Source of the DNA: Thermincola ferriacetica
Lineage (GTDB): Bacteria; Bacillota; Thermincolia; Thermincolales; Thermincolaceae
Direction of reading: 5' to 3'
DNA: 64,000 nucleotides
Assembly (NCBI RefSeq): GCF_001263415.1
Contig: NZ_LGTE01000001.1
Location: forward strand, 1-64,000
A program made the translations under genes and the position numbers. This document shows, in pieces, positions 24,590 to 31,880 of this stretch (the stretch's first letter is position 1; each line of letters opens with the position of its first letter). The notes below the pieces were generated by a model. That model was not told the DNA's origin. It ran no database searches and saw only the letters and a program-made list of their open reading frames with translations.

Positions 24590-26041
24590 ATGAAGAAGTT
24601 GAGAACGTTTTTAAGTTTGTTGCTGGTGGCGCTGTTTACTTTTGGCGTAATAACGCCTAAAGTTTCGGCCAAAGAAATGAAAACAAAAATTAATGAGGAC
24701 GGCCGGGTGCAGATTATTTTAGAATTCGACGATGTCGAAGAGGCCAAATGGGCATCGGAGTTTATTGCAAAAATGAAGGCTAAAAACGTGATTTCGGGAT
24801 ACCCCGACGGCACTTTCAGGCCTAACCAACCTGTCAGCAGGGTAGAAGCAATTGTCATGGCTGTTCGCTTAATGGGTTTGGAAAAGGAAGCCCAGGCCAA
24901 ATCTGCCGAGAGCGTAAAACTTCATTTTAAGGATGCCGCTTTGCTGGAAAAACAGTATCCCTGGGCCAAAGGGTATGTGATTACTGCCTTGGAAAAGGGG
25001 CTTTTTGATACAACGGAGGAAAAAATCCAACCGAATAAACCCGCCACCCGCGTTTGGATATCAAGTCTGCTGGTCAGAGCTTTAGGACTACAGGCGGATG
25101 CACTCAAACAGATGACTAAAATCCCCGTTTTCAAGGATGCAGACAGTATTCCGGCCGGAGCAATAGGTTACATAAATGTAGCCCTTGAACAGGGAATTAT
25201 TGCAGGGTATCCGGACAACACATTTAAACCATACAAAAACGTGACCAGGGCAGAAATGGCTGCTTTGCTGGATAAAACAGGCAACGGGCTGCTGGAAAAT
25301 ACCGGCGCAGTGACAGTCTATGGCACTATAACCGATATCAATTTCGTCTCTATTTCAGTAACCGATAAGGTTTACGAGGCCACAACGGGAACTGTTACAG
25401 TCAGGACCTTTGCCGGAGACAGTGCAACCTATTTTATTCCCGCTGATTTAATGGTTCAGAATAAGGATGGGTTTATCCGGGCGAATCAGCTTGCGAAAGG
25501 TGATGTTGTTACCCTTGTAATTAAAGATAACAAAGTAATTGAGGCGTACCTGCTGGATAAAGAAACAGTCGAGAACACGGAACCGGGCATTTTGAAACTG
25601 GAAGTGAAAGTGGATACAGGGGAAGGCCGGGAATATAAACTGGAATATAAAAACGAGAAGGGGAAAGTCTACGGTGAAGTAAAAGAAGAGCAGGGGAAAG
25701 AAAACGACGAAGATAAAAACGAAGACAATGGAGACAACAACAATGAAGACAAAAACAATGAAGACAAAAATAATGGAGACAAAAATAATGAAGACAAAAA
25801 TAAAGAAAATATAGCGCTGGTTAAAGAGCTGGTTGAGAAAATGGCTTTAACCAGTGAAATGACGAAACAAGAAATTGCCGACCGGGTTTTAAGTGTTCTG
25901 GAAATTGATGAAAATGCTGTAAAAGAATTAGAGATTGAAGTTAGGTTTGCCAATGGCAAAAAGGTAGAAATCGATATTGAAAAGGAAAAAACAAAGCAGG
26001 CAGAGGAAAAAGAGGATGAAGAAATGAAAGATGATGATTAA
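24590..26041 (+). CDS. Exported protein with S-layer-homology domains
   Basis: The 483-residue protein has a signal peptide (MKKLRTFLSLLLVALFTFGV, cut near VSA-KE). Three SLH domains follow between about residues 55 and 230 (KNVISGYPDGTFRPNQPVSRVEA; TALEKGLFDTTEEKIQPNKPATR; ALEQGIIAGYPDNTFKPYKNVTRAE). SLH domains hold proteins to pyruvylated wall polymer. After a beta-rich segment comes an Asp/Asn/Lys-rich repeat (about 365-405) and a charged C-terminus. It follows sigI-rsgI and carries a sigma-I-like promoter, so it is a plausible target of that pair. RBS is GGGAGGAG before the ATG. Confidence 0.88.
   Translation: MKKLRTFLSLLLVALFTFGVITPKVSAKEMKTKINEDGRVQIILEFDDVEEAKWASEFIAKMKAKNVISGYPDGTFRPNQPVSRVEAIVMAVRLMGLEKEAQAKSAESVKLHFKDAALLEKQYPWAKGYVITALEKGLFDTTEEKIQPNKPATRVWISSLLVRALGLQADALKQMTKIPVFKDADSIPAGAIGYINVALEQGIIAGYPDNTFKPYKNVTRAEMAALLDKTGNGLLENTGAVTVYGTITDINFVSISVTDKVYEATTGTVTVRTFAGDSATYFIPADLMVQNKDGFIRANQLAKGDVVTLVIKDNKVIEAYLLDKETVENTEPGILKLEVKVDTGEGREYKLEYKNEKGKVYGEVKEEQGKENDEDKNEDNGDNNNEDKNNEDKNNGDKNNEDKNKENIALVKELVEKMALTSEMTKQEIADRVLSVLEIDENAVKELEIEVRFANGKKVEIDIEKEKTKQAEEKEDEEMKDDD
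25710..25806 (+). repeat. In-frame tandem repeat coding for Asp/Lys/Asn-rich linker
   Basis: Units of 12-15 bases such as GACAAAAATAATGAA recur about seven times inside the SLH gene, coding for repeats of the type DKNNED. Such tracts change length easily by slippage, so the linker length may vary between strains. Confidence 0.75.
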
Positions 26042-26171
26042 AAATTCTCTGTTATTGCCGGCTAGGTCTGTTGTCGAAAAATGTCACAATAAGACGAGCG
26101 ATATCTGTTTTAAACTGCAGGAAAATATAGACTTCCTGCAGTATTTTATTAAAATGAACAATATAATTGGT

Positions 26172-26265
26172 ACAAGTCATTTTGCAAACTCCGCGAAAGT
26201 GGGGGACGCAAAGCCATGGGTCCTGGTACGCCGCGGGAAAGGCAGGGACCGCCAGGTTGCAGCAG
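26172..26265 (+). promoter_or_regulatory. c-di-GMP-I (GEMM) riboswitch
   Basis: The conserved core is present: GCAAAC at 26184-26189, GGGACGCAAAGCC at 26203-26215, a variable P3 arm closed by GGGTCC and GGGACC, and GCCAGGTTGC at 26251-26260. The base before CAAA is G, corresponding to G20 of the Vc2 aptamer, which favours c-di-GMP over cGAMP. A terminator follows at 26284, so it probably controls read-through into the WYL regulator gene. Confidence 0.9.
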
Positions 26266-26283
26266 ATATCACGGTACGAGGTG

Positions 26284-26315
26284 AAAGCCTATTCCTTCAC
26301 GGAGTAGGCTTTTTT
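26284..26315 (+). terminator. Riboswitch expression-platform terminator
   Basis: AAAGCCTATTCC pairs with GGAGTAGGCTTT (one wobble) around TTCAC, followed by a T run. GTGAA at 26281-26285 can pair with the TTCAC loop, giving an alternative fold. It lies between the aptamer and the gene at 26351. Confidence 0.85.
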
Positions 26316-26350
26316 GTGTTTATCCAGGATTATATTATGAGGTGACGAAA

Positions 26351-27346
26351 ATGCCCGAAAGCAAATTGACCAGGTCTGTGCGACTGACCAAGATGCAGGA
26401 CTTCATCCGTTTAAAAACACCCGGGGGAGGGGCTACTCTTCAGGAAATAGCCCAGGAGTGCGGGGTTACCCCGCGTCAGGTTTTCCGGGACCTGATGACA
26501 TTGGAGCGGGAGCTGGGAGTCAGATTGACCAGACCGGGTAGAGGGAATAAAGAAACCGGCCGGTATAAAATAGAAGATATGTTCGGTCTAAAAATTGATT
26601 CGGAAACTGCTGCGGTAATGTTTTTAAGTATCCTGCGCCAAAAGGGGAGTCCGTTGGCGATAAAAATCAATCAGATTAAAGACATCTTAATCGCAGCCCT
26701 GTTCAAAAACCGGTACGCCGGCCAGTTGGAGGGTATCAAGAAGTTGCAGAACCGTGTGCATATCGTGGAGGAACAACTGCTGGACATAAAGAAGGCCGGA
26801 GAAGTATTGACGCGGTTATTAAATGCACTGGCCGAAAACAATGTTGTCAGTATTCGGTATTTTACCCCGACCAAGGGAGCATGGTCCACAAGAGATGTGG
26901 AACCTTATGGCCTGTGCAGTAAACACAATGTGTGGTACCTGATTGGTTATTGCAGGAAAAACAGGGACACCAGGACCTTTAGAATTGACCTGATTGATTA
27001 TGTGTTTGTAAGAACAGAGAAATTTCGGTTTCCTGAAGATTTTTGTCTTGACAGCTATTTTGGGGAAAGTTGGGGCGTTTATGCAAGTGATGAGGCGCAG
27101 GATGTCTTAATTAAAGTATCGTCAGAGATTGCATACAGGTTTCGTCTTTTAGCGTATCACCCCAGCCAGCAAATTGTGAAGGAGCTGGAGGACGGGTCGA
27201 TTATTGTTTCGTATAGGACTTCCGGTATATATGAGTTTACCGGCTGGCTGCTGCAGTGGGCGGAGTTTGTGGAGGTACTGGAGCCCGCGGAGTTGCGGAG
27301 GCAGATGAGAGAGAAGCTGGAAAAAATGGTGGAGAGGTATGTTTAG
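26351..27346 (+). CDS. HTH-WYL domain transcriptional regulator
   Basis: The 331-residue protein has an N-terminal winged helix (about 15-65: ATLQEIAQECGVTPRQVFRDLMTLERELGV), a middle helical segment, and a WYL domain (about 165-240: NNVVSIRYFTPTKG...VEPYGLCSKHNVWYLIGYCR) followed by the usual WCX extension. WYL domains bind nucleic acids or nucleotide-like ligands and regulate DNA-damage and defence genes. The ATG at 26351 follows GAGGTGA. Expression is apparently governed by the c-di-GMP riboswitch upstream. The target genes are unknown. Confidence 0.88.
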   Translation: MPESKLTRSVRLTKMQDFIRLKTPGGGATLQEIAQECGVTPRQVFRDLMTLERELGVRLTRPGRGNKETGRYKIEDMFGLKIDSETAAVMFLSILRQKGSPLAIKINQIKDILIAALFKNRYAGQLEGIKKLQNRVHIVEEQLLDIKKAGEVLTRLLNALAENNVVSIRYFTPTKGAWSTRDVEPYGLCSKHNVWYLIGYCRKNRDTRTFRIDLIDYVFVRTEKFRFPEDFCLDSYFGESWGVYASDEAQDVLIKVSSEIAYRFRLLAYHPSQQIVKELEDGSIIVSYRTSGIYEFTGWLLQWAEFVEVLEPAELRRQMREKLEKMVERYV

Positions 27347-27649
27347 GGGAAATTTTTCGCAAAAGAGAACAAAAGTGACAAACAGTGGTCAGTTGTTTGC
27401 ACAACGAGTTTTTCTAAGTCCTCCGGTGTATGGCGGTGAGGACGGCGCTGCAGGTAGCCGTCAAACAGTATTGTTTTGACATCAGGCATAATGATGTGGA
27501 CAAGTCCTTTGCAGCTTGTTTTAACAGGGCAGAGATACTTTTTCGTAAGCTTACCGGAACAGAAAGAGGCGCGGCGGATGAATGCCAAGATGCGTTGAAG
27601 CTTTGTAGCACAGCAATGCAAGACTGCCGGTAGCAGGGAGGCCAGACCA
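27347..27649. other. Intergenic stretch without a supported gene
   Basis: Open frames exist on both strands but overlap each other, lack ribosome sites and show no recognisable domain. A minus-strand frame (CPVKTSCKGLVHIIMPDVKTILF) reads slightly protein-like and may be a remnant. I find no hairpin terminator directly after the WYL gene. Confidence 0.4.
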
Positions 27650-28315
27650 ATGAACACAAAAACGGTTTTTCCTATCGAAAAAGTACAACTGTTGCGCGAC
27701 CGGGCAATTGAAGCCAGAGAGTTCGAACAGATGCCCCAGGAGGGTTGGAGCAAAAGCGCGGTTGACCCTATGAGATTGCTTGCCGTGTTTTCAGCTTTGC
27801 ACATCAAAGAAGGGTATATTTTACGCGCCTACCAATTTCGGGAAGGAGGAAACGGCAACGGTTTTGTCTGGGCAATGCCGGAAAAGGCACCTTTTCCGGA
27901 GCCTGAAGAATGTGAGCGGGTGAGGGGCCATTTCCTGGAGCCGCCAAAACCTCCGGGAGCGCTGGATAATTTCATGGAGGCTATTGAGGGCGATGGAACC
28001 CCCTGGTCATATTTGTCAGCCTCCCTCTTTGCCCGGGAGGCACGGGAATTTGGTGCCAGGTGGCACGGGTGCTCCTGGAGCACCCACACCATATTGGGCA
28101 GTGATCCTCACTATCCGTGGCTGGAGGTACATCCCAAGGACTGGCGCCCCGTTGTAATTGAAGAAAAGGGGTCTGTCACTGTTTCATTTTATACCTACAG
28201 TGGGTTACAGATAGAAGCTGTATATTTGCATACGGACAGCTACCAAGCCGGTAATTACGCTTTTAAGTCTGAGAAAATAATAATTGGCAAGGGGCCGCTG
28301 GGATACATTTTTTAA
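27650..28315 (+). CDS. Hypothetical 221-residue protein
   Basis: The ATG at 27650 follows GGGAGG at good spacing, and the frame is long for a stretch with mixed composition, so it is probably a real gene. The protein is soluble, with Trp/Pro-rich patches (GFVWAMPEKAPFPEPEECERV; WHGCSWSTHTILG; HPKDWRPVVIEEKG) and a C-terminal beta-rich end. I do not recognise a family. It is followed by 26 bases and then the DnaA-like gene, so the two may be co-transcribed. Confidence 0.65.
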   Translation: MNTKTVFPIEKVQLLRDRAIEAREFEQMPQEGWSKSAVDPMRLLAVFSALHIKEGYILRAYQFREGGNGNGFVWAMPEKAPFPEPEECERVRGHFLEPPKPPGALDNFMEAIEGDGTPWSYLSASLFAREAREFGARWHGCSWSTHTILGSDPHYPWLEVHPKDWRPVVIEEKGSVTVSFYTYSGLQIEAVYLHTDSYQAGNYAFKSEKIIIGKGPLGYIF

Positions 28316-28341
28316 ACCATTTTATGGAGGTTGGGTTAGGG

Positions 28342-29361
28342 ATGTTAAGTATTAACCTGAGTGAATTATGGCAGAATGCGTTGTCGATAATGAAAAAACA
28401 AGTAAGCAAACCATCTTTTGAAACGTGGCTTAAAAGCACTGAACCGGTCGATATCAATAATCATACAATGACCATCCGGGTCCCTAACGCATTTGCCAGG
28501 GATTGGCTAGAGACCCGCTATTATAATCTTATAAAAAATGCATTAAAAGAAGCAGCAAATCTGAAAGTGGAGCTTTCTTTCATCTTCCCTGAGACAGGTG
28601 AACAAATGTCAGAGTCGAAAATTAATTCTTCTGCACCGCCGACCCGTCTTAATCCCAGATACACCTTTGATACCTTTGTTGTTGGCAACAATAACAGGTT
28701 AGCTCATACGGCGGCACTTGCAGTAGCAAAATCCCCGGCCAAAGTTTATAATCCCCTTTTTATTTGCGGTGGGGTTGGGCTTGGTAAAACGCATTTAATA
28801 CAGGCGATTGGCAATTTTGCCCTTGAGAATAATCCCGGCGCCAGGGTTGCTTATATTTCCGCAGAGGCATTTACGATGGAGTTAATTAACGCCATTAGGG
28901 ACGACCGGACGGCAGAGTTTCGAAGTAAGTATAGAAATATGGATATACTTATAATTGACGATATTCATTATTTGGCGGGTAAAGAAAGGACCCAGGAGGA
29001 ATTTTTTTATACTTTTAATGCTTTATACGAAGCTAACAAACAAATTATCGTGGCCGGAAAACAAGCTCCAAAGCAATTGCCTGCATTGGATGAAAGTATA
29101 TGCTCAAGGTTTGAGGGTGGGTTAATTGCAGATATCCAGCCGCCTGACCTGGAAACCCGGACAGAAATCTTAAGGAAAAGAGCCGAAACAGAAAATGTAC
29201 ATGTACCCGGTGATGTAATTACGTACATAGCTGATCAATTTCATTCGAACACCAGGGAATTGGAGGGGGCCTTAACCAGGATAATTCTTTTTGCTTCGGT
29301 TAAACAAAGCCAAATTACTTTGGACCTTGCCGACGAGGCTTTAAAAGGTATGTTCGTATAG
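28342..29361 (+). CDS. DnaA paralogue lacking the DNA-binding domain IV
   Basis: The 339-residue protein aligns by motif with DnaA domains I-III: domain I (residues 1-75: LWQNALSIMKKQVSKPSFETWLK), a short linker, and the AAA+ domain with Walker A GGVGLGKTH, Walker B ILIIDDIHYLAGKERTQEEF, and the box VII arginine in SRFEGGLIADIQPPDLETR. It stops at ALKGMFV, where DnaA would continue for about 100 residues into the helix-turn-helix that reads DnaA boxes; that part is not found in the next 150 bases in any frame. Sensor I is altered (AGKQAPKQ in place of SSDRPPKE). It may bind ATP and regulate true DnaA in the manner of Hda, or be a decaying duplicate. I use the ATG at 28342. Confidence 0.85.
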   Translation: MLSINLSELWQNALSIMKKQVSKPSFETWLKSTEPVDINNHTMTIRVPNAFARDWLETRYYNLIKNALKEAANLKVELSFIFPETGEQMSESKINSSAPPTRLNPRYTFDTFVVGNNNRLAHTAALAVAKSPAKVYNPLFICGGVGLGKTHLIQAIGNFALENNPGARVAYISAEAFTMELINAIRDDRTAEFRSKYRNMDILIIDDIHYLAGKERTQEEFFYTFNALYEANKQIIVAGKQAPKQLPALDESICSRFEGGLIADIQPPDLETRTEILRKRAETENVHVPGDVITYIADQFHSNTRELEGALTRIILFASVKQSQITLDLADEALKGMFV

Positions 29362-29413
29362 AAGGATTATCAAATTAAACAGGCCTGGAAATATAAATTA
29401 AGGGAGGTTTTTT

Positions 29414-29461
29414 ATGAGCGCAGAACGTCAATTCATCGGCAAACAGGACAGACGCAGTTGA
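29414..29461 (+). CDS. Possible 15-codon leader or truncated gene start
   Basis: A strong AGGGAGG site precedes ATG at 29414, but the frame closes after 15 codons (MSAERQFIGKQDRRS). It could be the surviving 5' end of a deleted gene; IGKQDRR is reminiscent of the N-terminus of molybdopterin-binding xanthine dehydrogenase subunits. Alternatively it is a short leader peptide or chance. Confidence 0.25.
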   Translation: MSAERQFIGKQDRRS

Positions 29462-29506
29462 CCACCTGCCCAGGCATTGTGCAGCTTTGGCCTGCATTTG
29501 CAAATA

Positions 29507-29531
29507 AAAAAAGCCCTCTCAGGCCTCTTCA
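29507..29531 (-). terminator. Probable terminator of the minus-strand tRNAs
   Basis: On the minus strand AGGCCT-GAGA-GGGCTT forms a short stem with two wobble pairs followed by seven T residues, just past the 3' end of tRNA-Leu. Confidence 0.5.
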
Positions 29532-29535
29532 CAAG

Positions 29536-29624
29536 TGGTGCCCGGGACCGGAATCGAACCGGTACGGGATTTAGGTCCCGCAGGATTTTAAGTCCTGTGC
29601 GTCTGCCAGTTCCGCCACCCGGGC
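29536..29624 (-). tRNA. tRNA-Leu (anticodon TAA)
   Basis: This 89-base tRNA with a long variable arm (CGGGACCTAAATCCCGT) has acceptor GCCCGGG/CCCGGGC, anticodon stem CAGGA/TCCTG with loop CTTAAAA, and encoded CCA. Confidence 0.97.
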
Positions 29625-29644
29625 ATTTTTAGTTAACAGTAGGA

Positions 29645-29732
29645 AGTTGACAGTTAACAGTTAACGGTTAGCAGTTGTTTAAGGTTTCCTCATCAAAGGT
29701 AACTACTAACTGTCATCTGTTAACTGTCAACT
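29645..29732. repeat. Long imperfect inverted repeat between two tRNAs
   Basis: AGTTGACAGTTAACAG at 29645-29660 is the exact reverse complement of 29717-29732. Inner segments also pair imperfectly, giving a hairpin of about 88 bases. GTTAACAG units are repeated within the arms. It has the look of a small non-coding mobile or dispersed palindromic repeat. Confidence 0.6.
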
Positions 29733-29742
29733 AATATAAAAT

Positions 29743-29817
29743 TGGAGGCGGCACCCGGATTCGAACCGGGGATAAAGGATTTGCAGTCCTCTGCCTTAGC
29801 CACTTGGCCATGCCGCC
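29743..29817 (-). tRNA. tRNA-Cys (anticodon GCA)
   Basis: The acceptor stem is GGCGGCA/TGCCGCC with discriminator T, as typical of tRNA-Cys. The anticodon loop is CTGCAAA and CCA is encoded. It is transcribed toward tRNA-Leu. Confidence 0.97.
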
Positions 29818-29844
29818 ACCTTATCTGGGCAATTGACAAGTATT

Positions 29845-29873
29845 ATATTAACACAAACCAAACGCCAAGTCAA
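29845..29873 (-). promoter_or_regulatory. Promoter of the tRNA-Cys/tRNA-Leu unit
   Basis: On the minus strand TTGACT (29873-29868) and TAATAT (29850-29845) are 17 bases apart, 27 bases before tRNA-Cys. Confidence 0.7.
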
Positions 29874-29901
29874 CTCCAAAGCATTTGAAATTCGTTGGTA
29901 A

Positions 29902-30066
29902 CAGTGGAAAAATGCATGCCGTTTTGTACTGGAAAAGGCCGTTTTTGGCAGCCGGGGATTAGGCGACGACCAGATGAATTTTCCTAATGATATAGCTTTA
30001 AAAGGCAATGTGCTCTGTGTTGCGGACCGGGCAAATGATAGAGTTCTTGTTTATGAGCTAAAATAA
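29902..30066 (+). pseudogene. 3' remnant of an NHL-repeat protein gene
   Basis: The frame ending at 30066 reads KAVFGSRGLGDDQMNFPNDI and VLCVADRANDRVLVYELK, which is the end of an NHL beta-propeller (pattern: F..P..I, VaD..N.Rv..y). It has no start codon or ribosome site and is cut on the 5' side near the tRNA-Cys promoter. It is therefore the last repeat of a deleted gene. Confidence 0.7.
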
Positions 30067-30084
30067 AACTTTCACTTTTCGTGA
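30066..30084 (+). repeat. Truncated copy of the 33961 terminator hairpin
   Basis: AAACTTTCACTTTTCGTGAA here matches the left arm, loop and first bases of the right arm of the hairpin at 33961-33985, then diverges. It lies directly between the NHL remnant and the first zinc-domain fragment. Confidence 0.55.
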
Positions 30085-30087
30085 ACG

Positions 30088-30203
30088 ATTGTCGATGGGC
30101 AAAAGAAATTAAAGCTGAAAATCAAATTTGGTTTAAGGATGTGGTGGATGCTAAAGCCCACGGTTACGAGCCCTGCGGGGTTTGCAATCCTCCGATAAAA
30201 TAA
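30088..30203 (+). pseudogene. Ada-type zinc-binding domain fragment, copy 1
   Basis: The frame from 30090 reads CRWAKEIKAENQIWFKDVVD and AKAHGYEPCGVCNPPIK, then stops. It matches the C-terminal half of the Ada metal-binding domain, often found at the end of nuclease-like proteins (PHC..A..I...N...F.....A...GY.PC..C.P). Start and first zinc ligands are missing. About 96 bases are roughly 92 percent identical to 33082-33177. Confidence 0.7.
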
Positions 30204-30223
30204 AAGTCTGGGGAAATGGAGTG

Positions 30224-30741
30224 ATGATGTTTACAATGAGAAGAGTCTTATTAATAATAGTTTTACTATGTATGGCTTTCATATCATTAGGTTGCTATAA
30301 TAATAAAAAACCAAGCCCTGATGTACAAAAGAACAAACAGGAACAAGAACAATTAGATAATGGTGTGATAAATGAGGCTAAAAACTATGAATTTCAAAAG
30401 AAAGAAGATGATAGTCAAGTTGAGGCTGAACTTAAAAAATAGCTAGTAAATATGTAAAGGCAGAATATGAAGGCGATAAACAGACGTTGTTGGATATTAC
30501 AAAAGAAAACGCAAAAAGAGATATTATAAAAGGAGAAGTAGATATTTTTCAAAAGCATAAGTTTGTTAAAATCGATGCTATCAGGTTTATTCATATGGAA
30601 TCACCCACTGAAAAAGAAGTAATTGTAACTGTAGTTGCAATACAACCGTCCGATACAATTGAATCCGCATATTTTGAACATCTTTTCTTTAAAAAAGTTA
30701 ATGATAAGTGGTATATAAATAAAGTTGAACGTGATGTGTAG
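30224..30741 (+). pseudogene. Lipoprotein gene split by a one-base frameshift in an A run
   Basis: The first part encodes a lipoprotein signal (MRRVLLIIVLLCMAFISLGC, lipobox Cys) and a charged linker, ending at 30442. The following frame, without its own start, continues sensibly (IASKYVKAEYEGDKQTLLDI ... FFKKVNDKWYINKVERDV). The switch occurs at six A residues (30434-30439); one extra A would restore a single protein of about 172 residues. The second half has the look of a DUF4878/NTF2-like domain. Possible explanations are a true inactivating indel, polymerase or ribosome slippage, or a sequencing error. Confidence 0.7.
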
Positions 30742-30782
30742 AAGCCAAGGCCCGGTTTTGGATAACTGGGTCTTGGCTTCTA
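30739..30782. terminator. Long hairpin after the split lipoprotein gene
   Basis: TAGAAGCCAAG (30739-30749) pairs with CTTGGCTTCTA (30772-30782), and the stem continues inward through CCCGGTT/AACTGGG with one wobble. No T run follows, so it may protect the 3' end or be a weak terminator. Confidence 0.5.
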
Positions 30783-31440
30783 TAGTAAGATGAATTTAGT
30801 ACGCAACCCGTGATTTAACAGAGACCTAGCCACCAATATATTCCGATTTCTATGGCGGCACTTATTGATTAGCGGTTTGAAGAGAAGGGCCTTACAGGGC
30901 AATTTAAAGGCGCTTTTTAGAAAGTTTTATTTGGAAAAGGGAACCTTCGCCTGGCCGGAAAACCGTGGCCAGGCTATCCGCCATCCGCTGTGGCTCAATA
31001 ACTACATTTAAACTTAAAAACATGTAAACAAGTAAACATGATGACGACAAATTATTCCTGAAGGGCTTGTACGTTCCTGTCCCTCGGCTGACGGCACGGG
31101 GTTCCCGGCGGAGTTCATTCCCCGGGGCATTTCCGCCGCAAGACAATTCCATCCTGCCAAAAGTAAAACAGCCAGAGTTAATGCAGGATGGAATAGACTT
31201 GCTCCTGAGTATTGCGAACCGTGCCGTTCAGGCCTGCCCTCATAAGATGGCGGCACCGTTCGCCAAAATAAAGGAAATAAAATGGCAGTTTCCGGAGTTG
31301 TGGTCTGCAGATGGGCAGGAAGGATGAGGAAGTCAGCCTCTCTCCTCCCCTATAGGGGAGCATACCTGGCGGAAATACTGGGGAAGATTTATTTGCAGCC
31401 ATGAATGGCACATGTAAGGCGAGTAATGCTGTATCCGGGG
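30783..31440. other. Non-coding, decayed stretch with inverted repeats
   Basis: No supported gene is present. Two clear inverted repeats occur: GCCTGGCC (30949-30956) with GGCCAGGC (30967-30974), and a perfect 12-base pair ATTCCATCCTGC (31146-31157) with 31183-31194. Frames on both strands are frequently interrupted, and GC content is higher than in the flanking AT-rich genes, suggesting inserted and degraded DNA. Confidence 0.45.
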
Positions 31441-31626
31441 TAAATAAGCAAACTGCGATAAACGTTTTGGCCATTCTCTGACCGGCATGTTCCATTTCTT
31501 TGCTGCCTGGTCGGTAGCCAGGTAAATTATCTTCCTTAAAGCATCATCTTTTGTTTATGATTTTAATGTCCTGCCGCACTTTAAAGTGGATTGCATCAAA
31601 ATATACAATGGAGTAATCTCGTCTAG
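31441..31626 (-). pseudogene. IS256-family transposase remnant
   Basis: Read on the minus strand the segment gives YSIVYFDAIHFKVRQDIKII, the start of the IS256 catalytic core including the first Asp. After a stop and a large deletion it gives DDALRKIIYLATDQAAKKWN and MPVREWPKRLSQFAYL, the C-terminal part. The two pieces belong about 200 residues apart in an intact transposase. It is a dead insertion sequence. Confidence 0.75.
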
Positions 31627-31677
31627 AACAAACACCTGCTAAGCGGGTGGTCATGATTTCAAACTATAACGAGATTA
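31614..31677. repeat. Two-armed inverted repeat beside the IS256 remnant
   Basis: TAATCTCGT (31614-31622) pairs with ACGAGATTA (31669-31677). Inside lies a second hairpin, CACCTGC-TAA-GCGGGTG (31633-31649). The outer arms could be remains of insertion-sequence ends or a structured RNA. Confidence 0.45.
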
Positions 31678-31880
31678 AGCCAAATTTTATCTAGAAAAAT
31701 ATGAGAAAAATTATTGTCGTCTTTACAACATTTTGGTCGTGTTGGAATTTGTCGATATTTTTGTCTTTCTTTGGGAAGGTAAAGCTAGAGTTGTGGAGAA
31801 TATAATTTATCGACTTTTTAATATAAATGGTATTTTCTTACAGACATAAATTAATACGTATTTTTGGAGGTGTTGGTTCT
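31678..31880. other. AT-rich upstream region of the protease gene
   Basis: The stretch is AT-rich with no supported gene. It must contain the promoter of the matrixin-like gene, but I cannot single out a convincing -35/-10 pair. Confidence 0.35.

Noticed and set aside
27343-27807. Minus-strand frame of about 154 codons overlapping the gene at 27650
   Set aside because: No ribosome site, overlap with a better-supported gene, and no recognised domain.
30224-30741. Two separate small genes in place of one frameshifted gene
   Set aside because: The second part has no ribosome site at its first Met, and the reading continues smoothly across the A run with coding-like sequence upstream of that Met.
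31178-31495. Minus-strand frame of about 105 codons next to the IS256 remnant
   Set aside because: It is out of frame with the transposase remnant, which it partly overlaps, and shows no protein-like pattern of its own.
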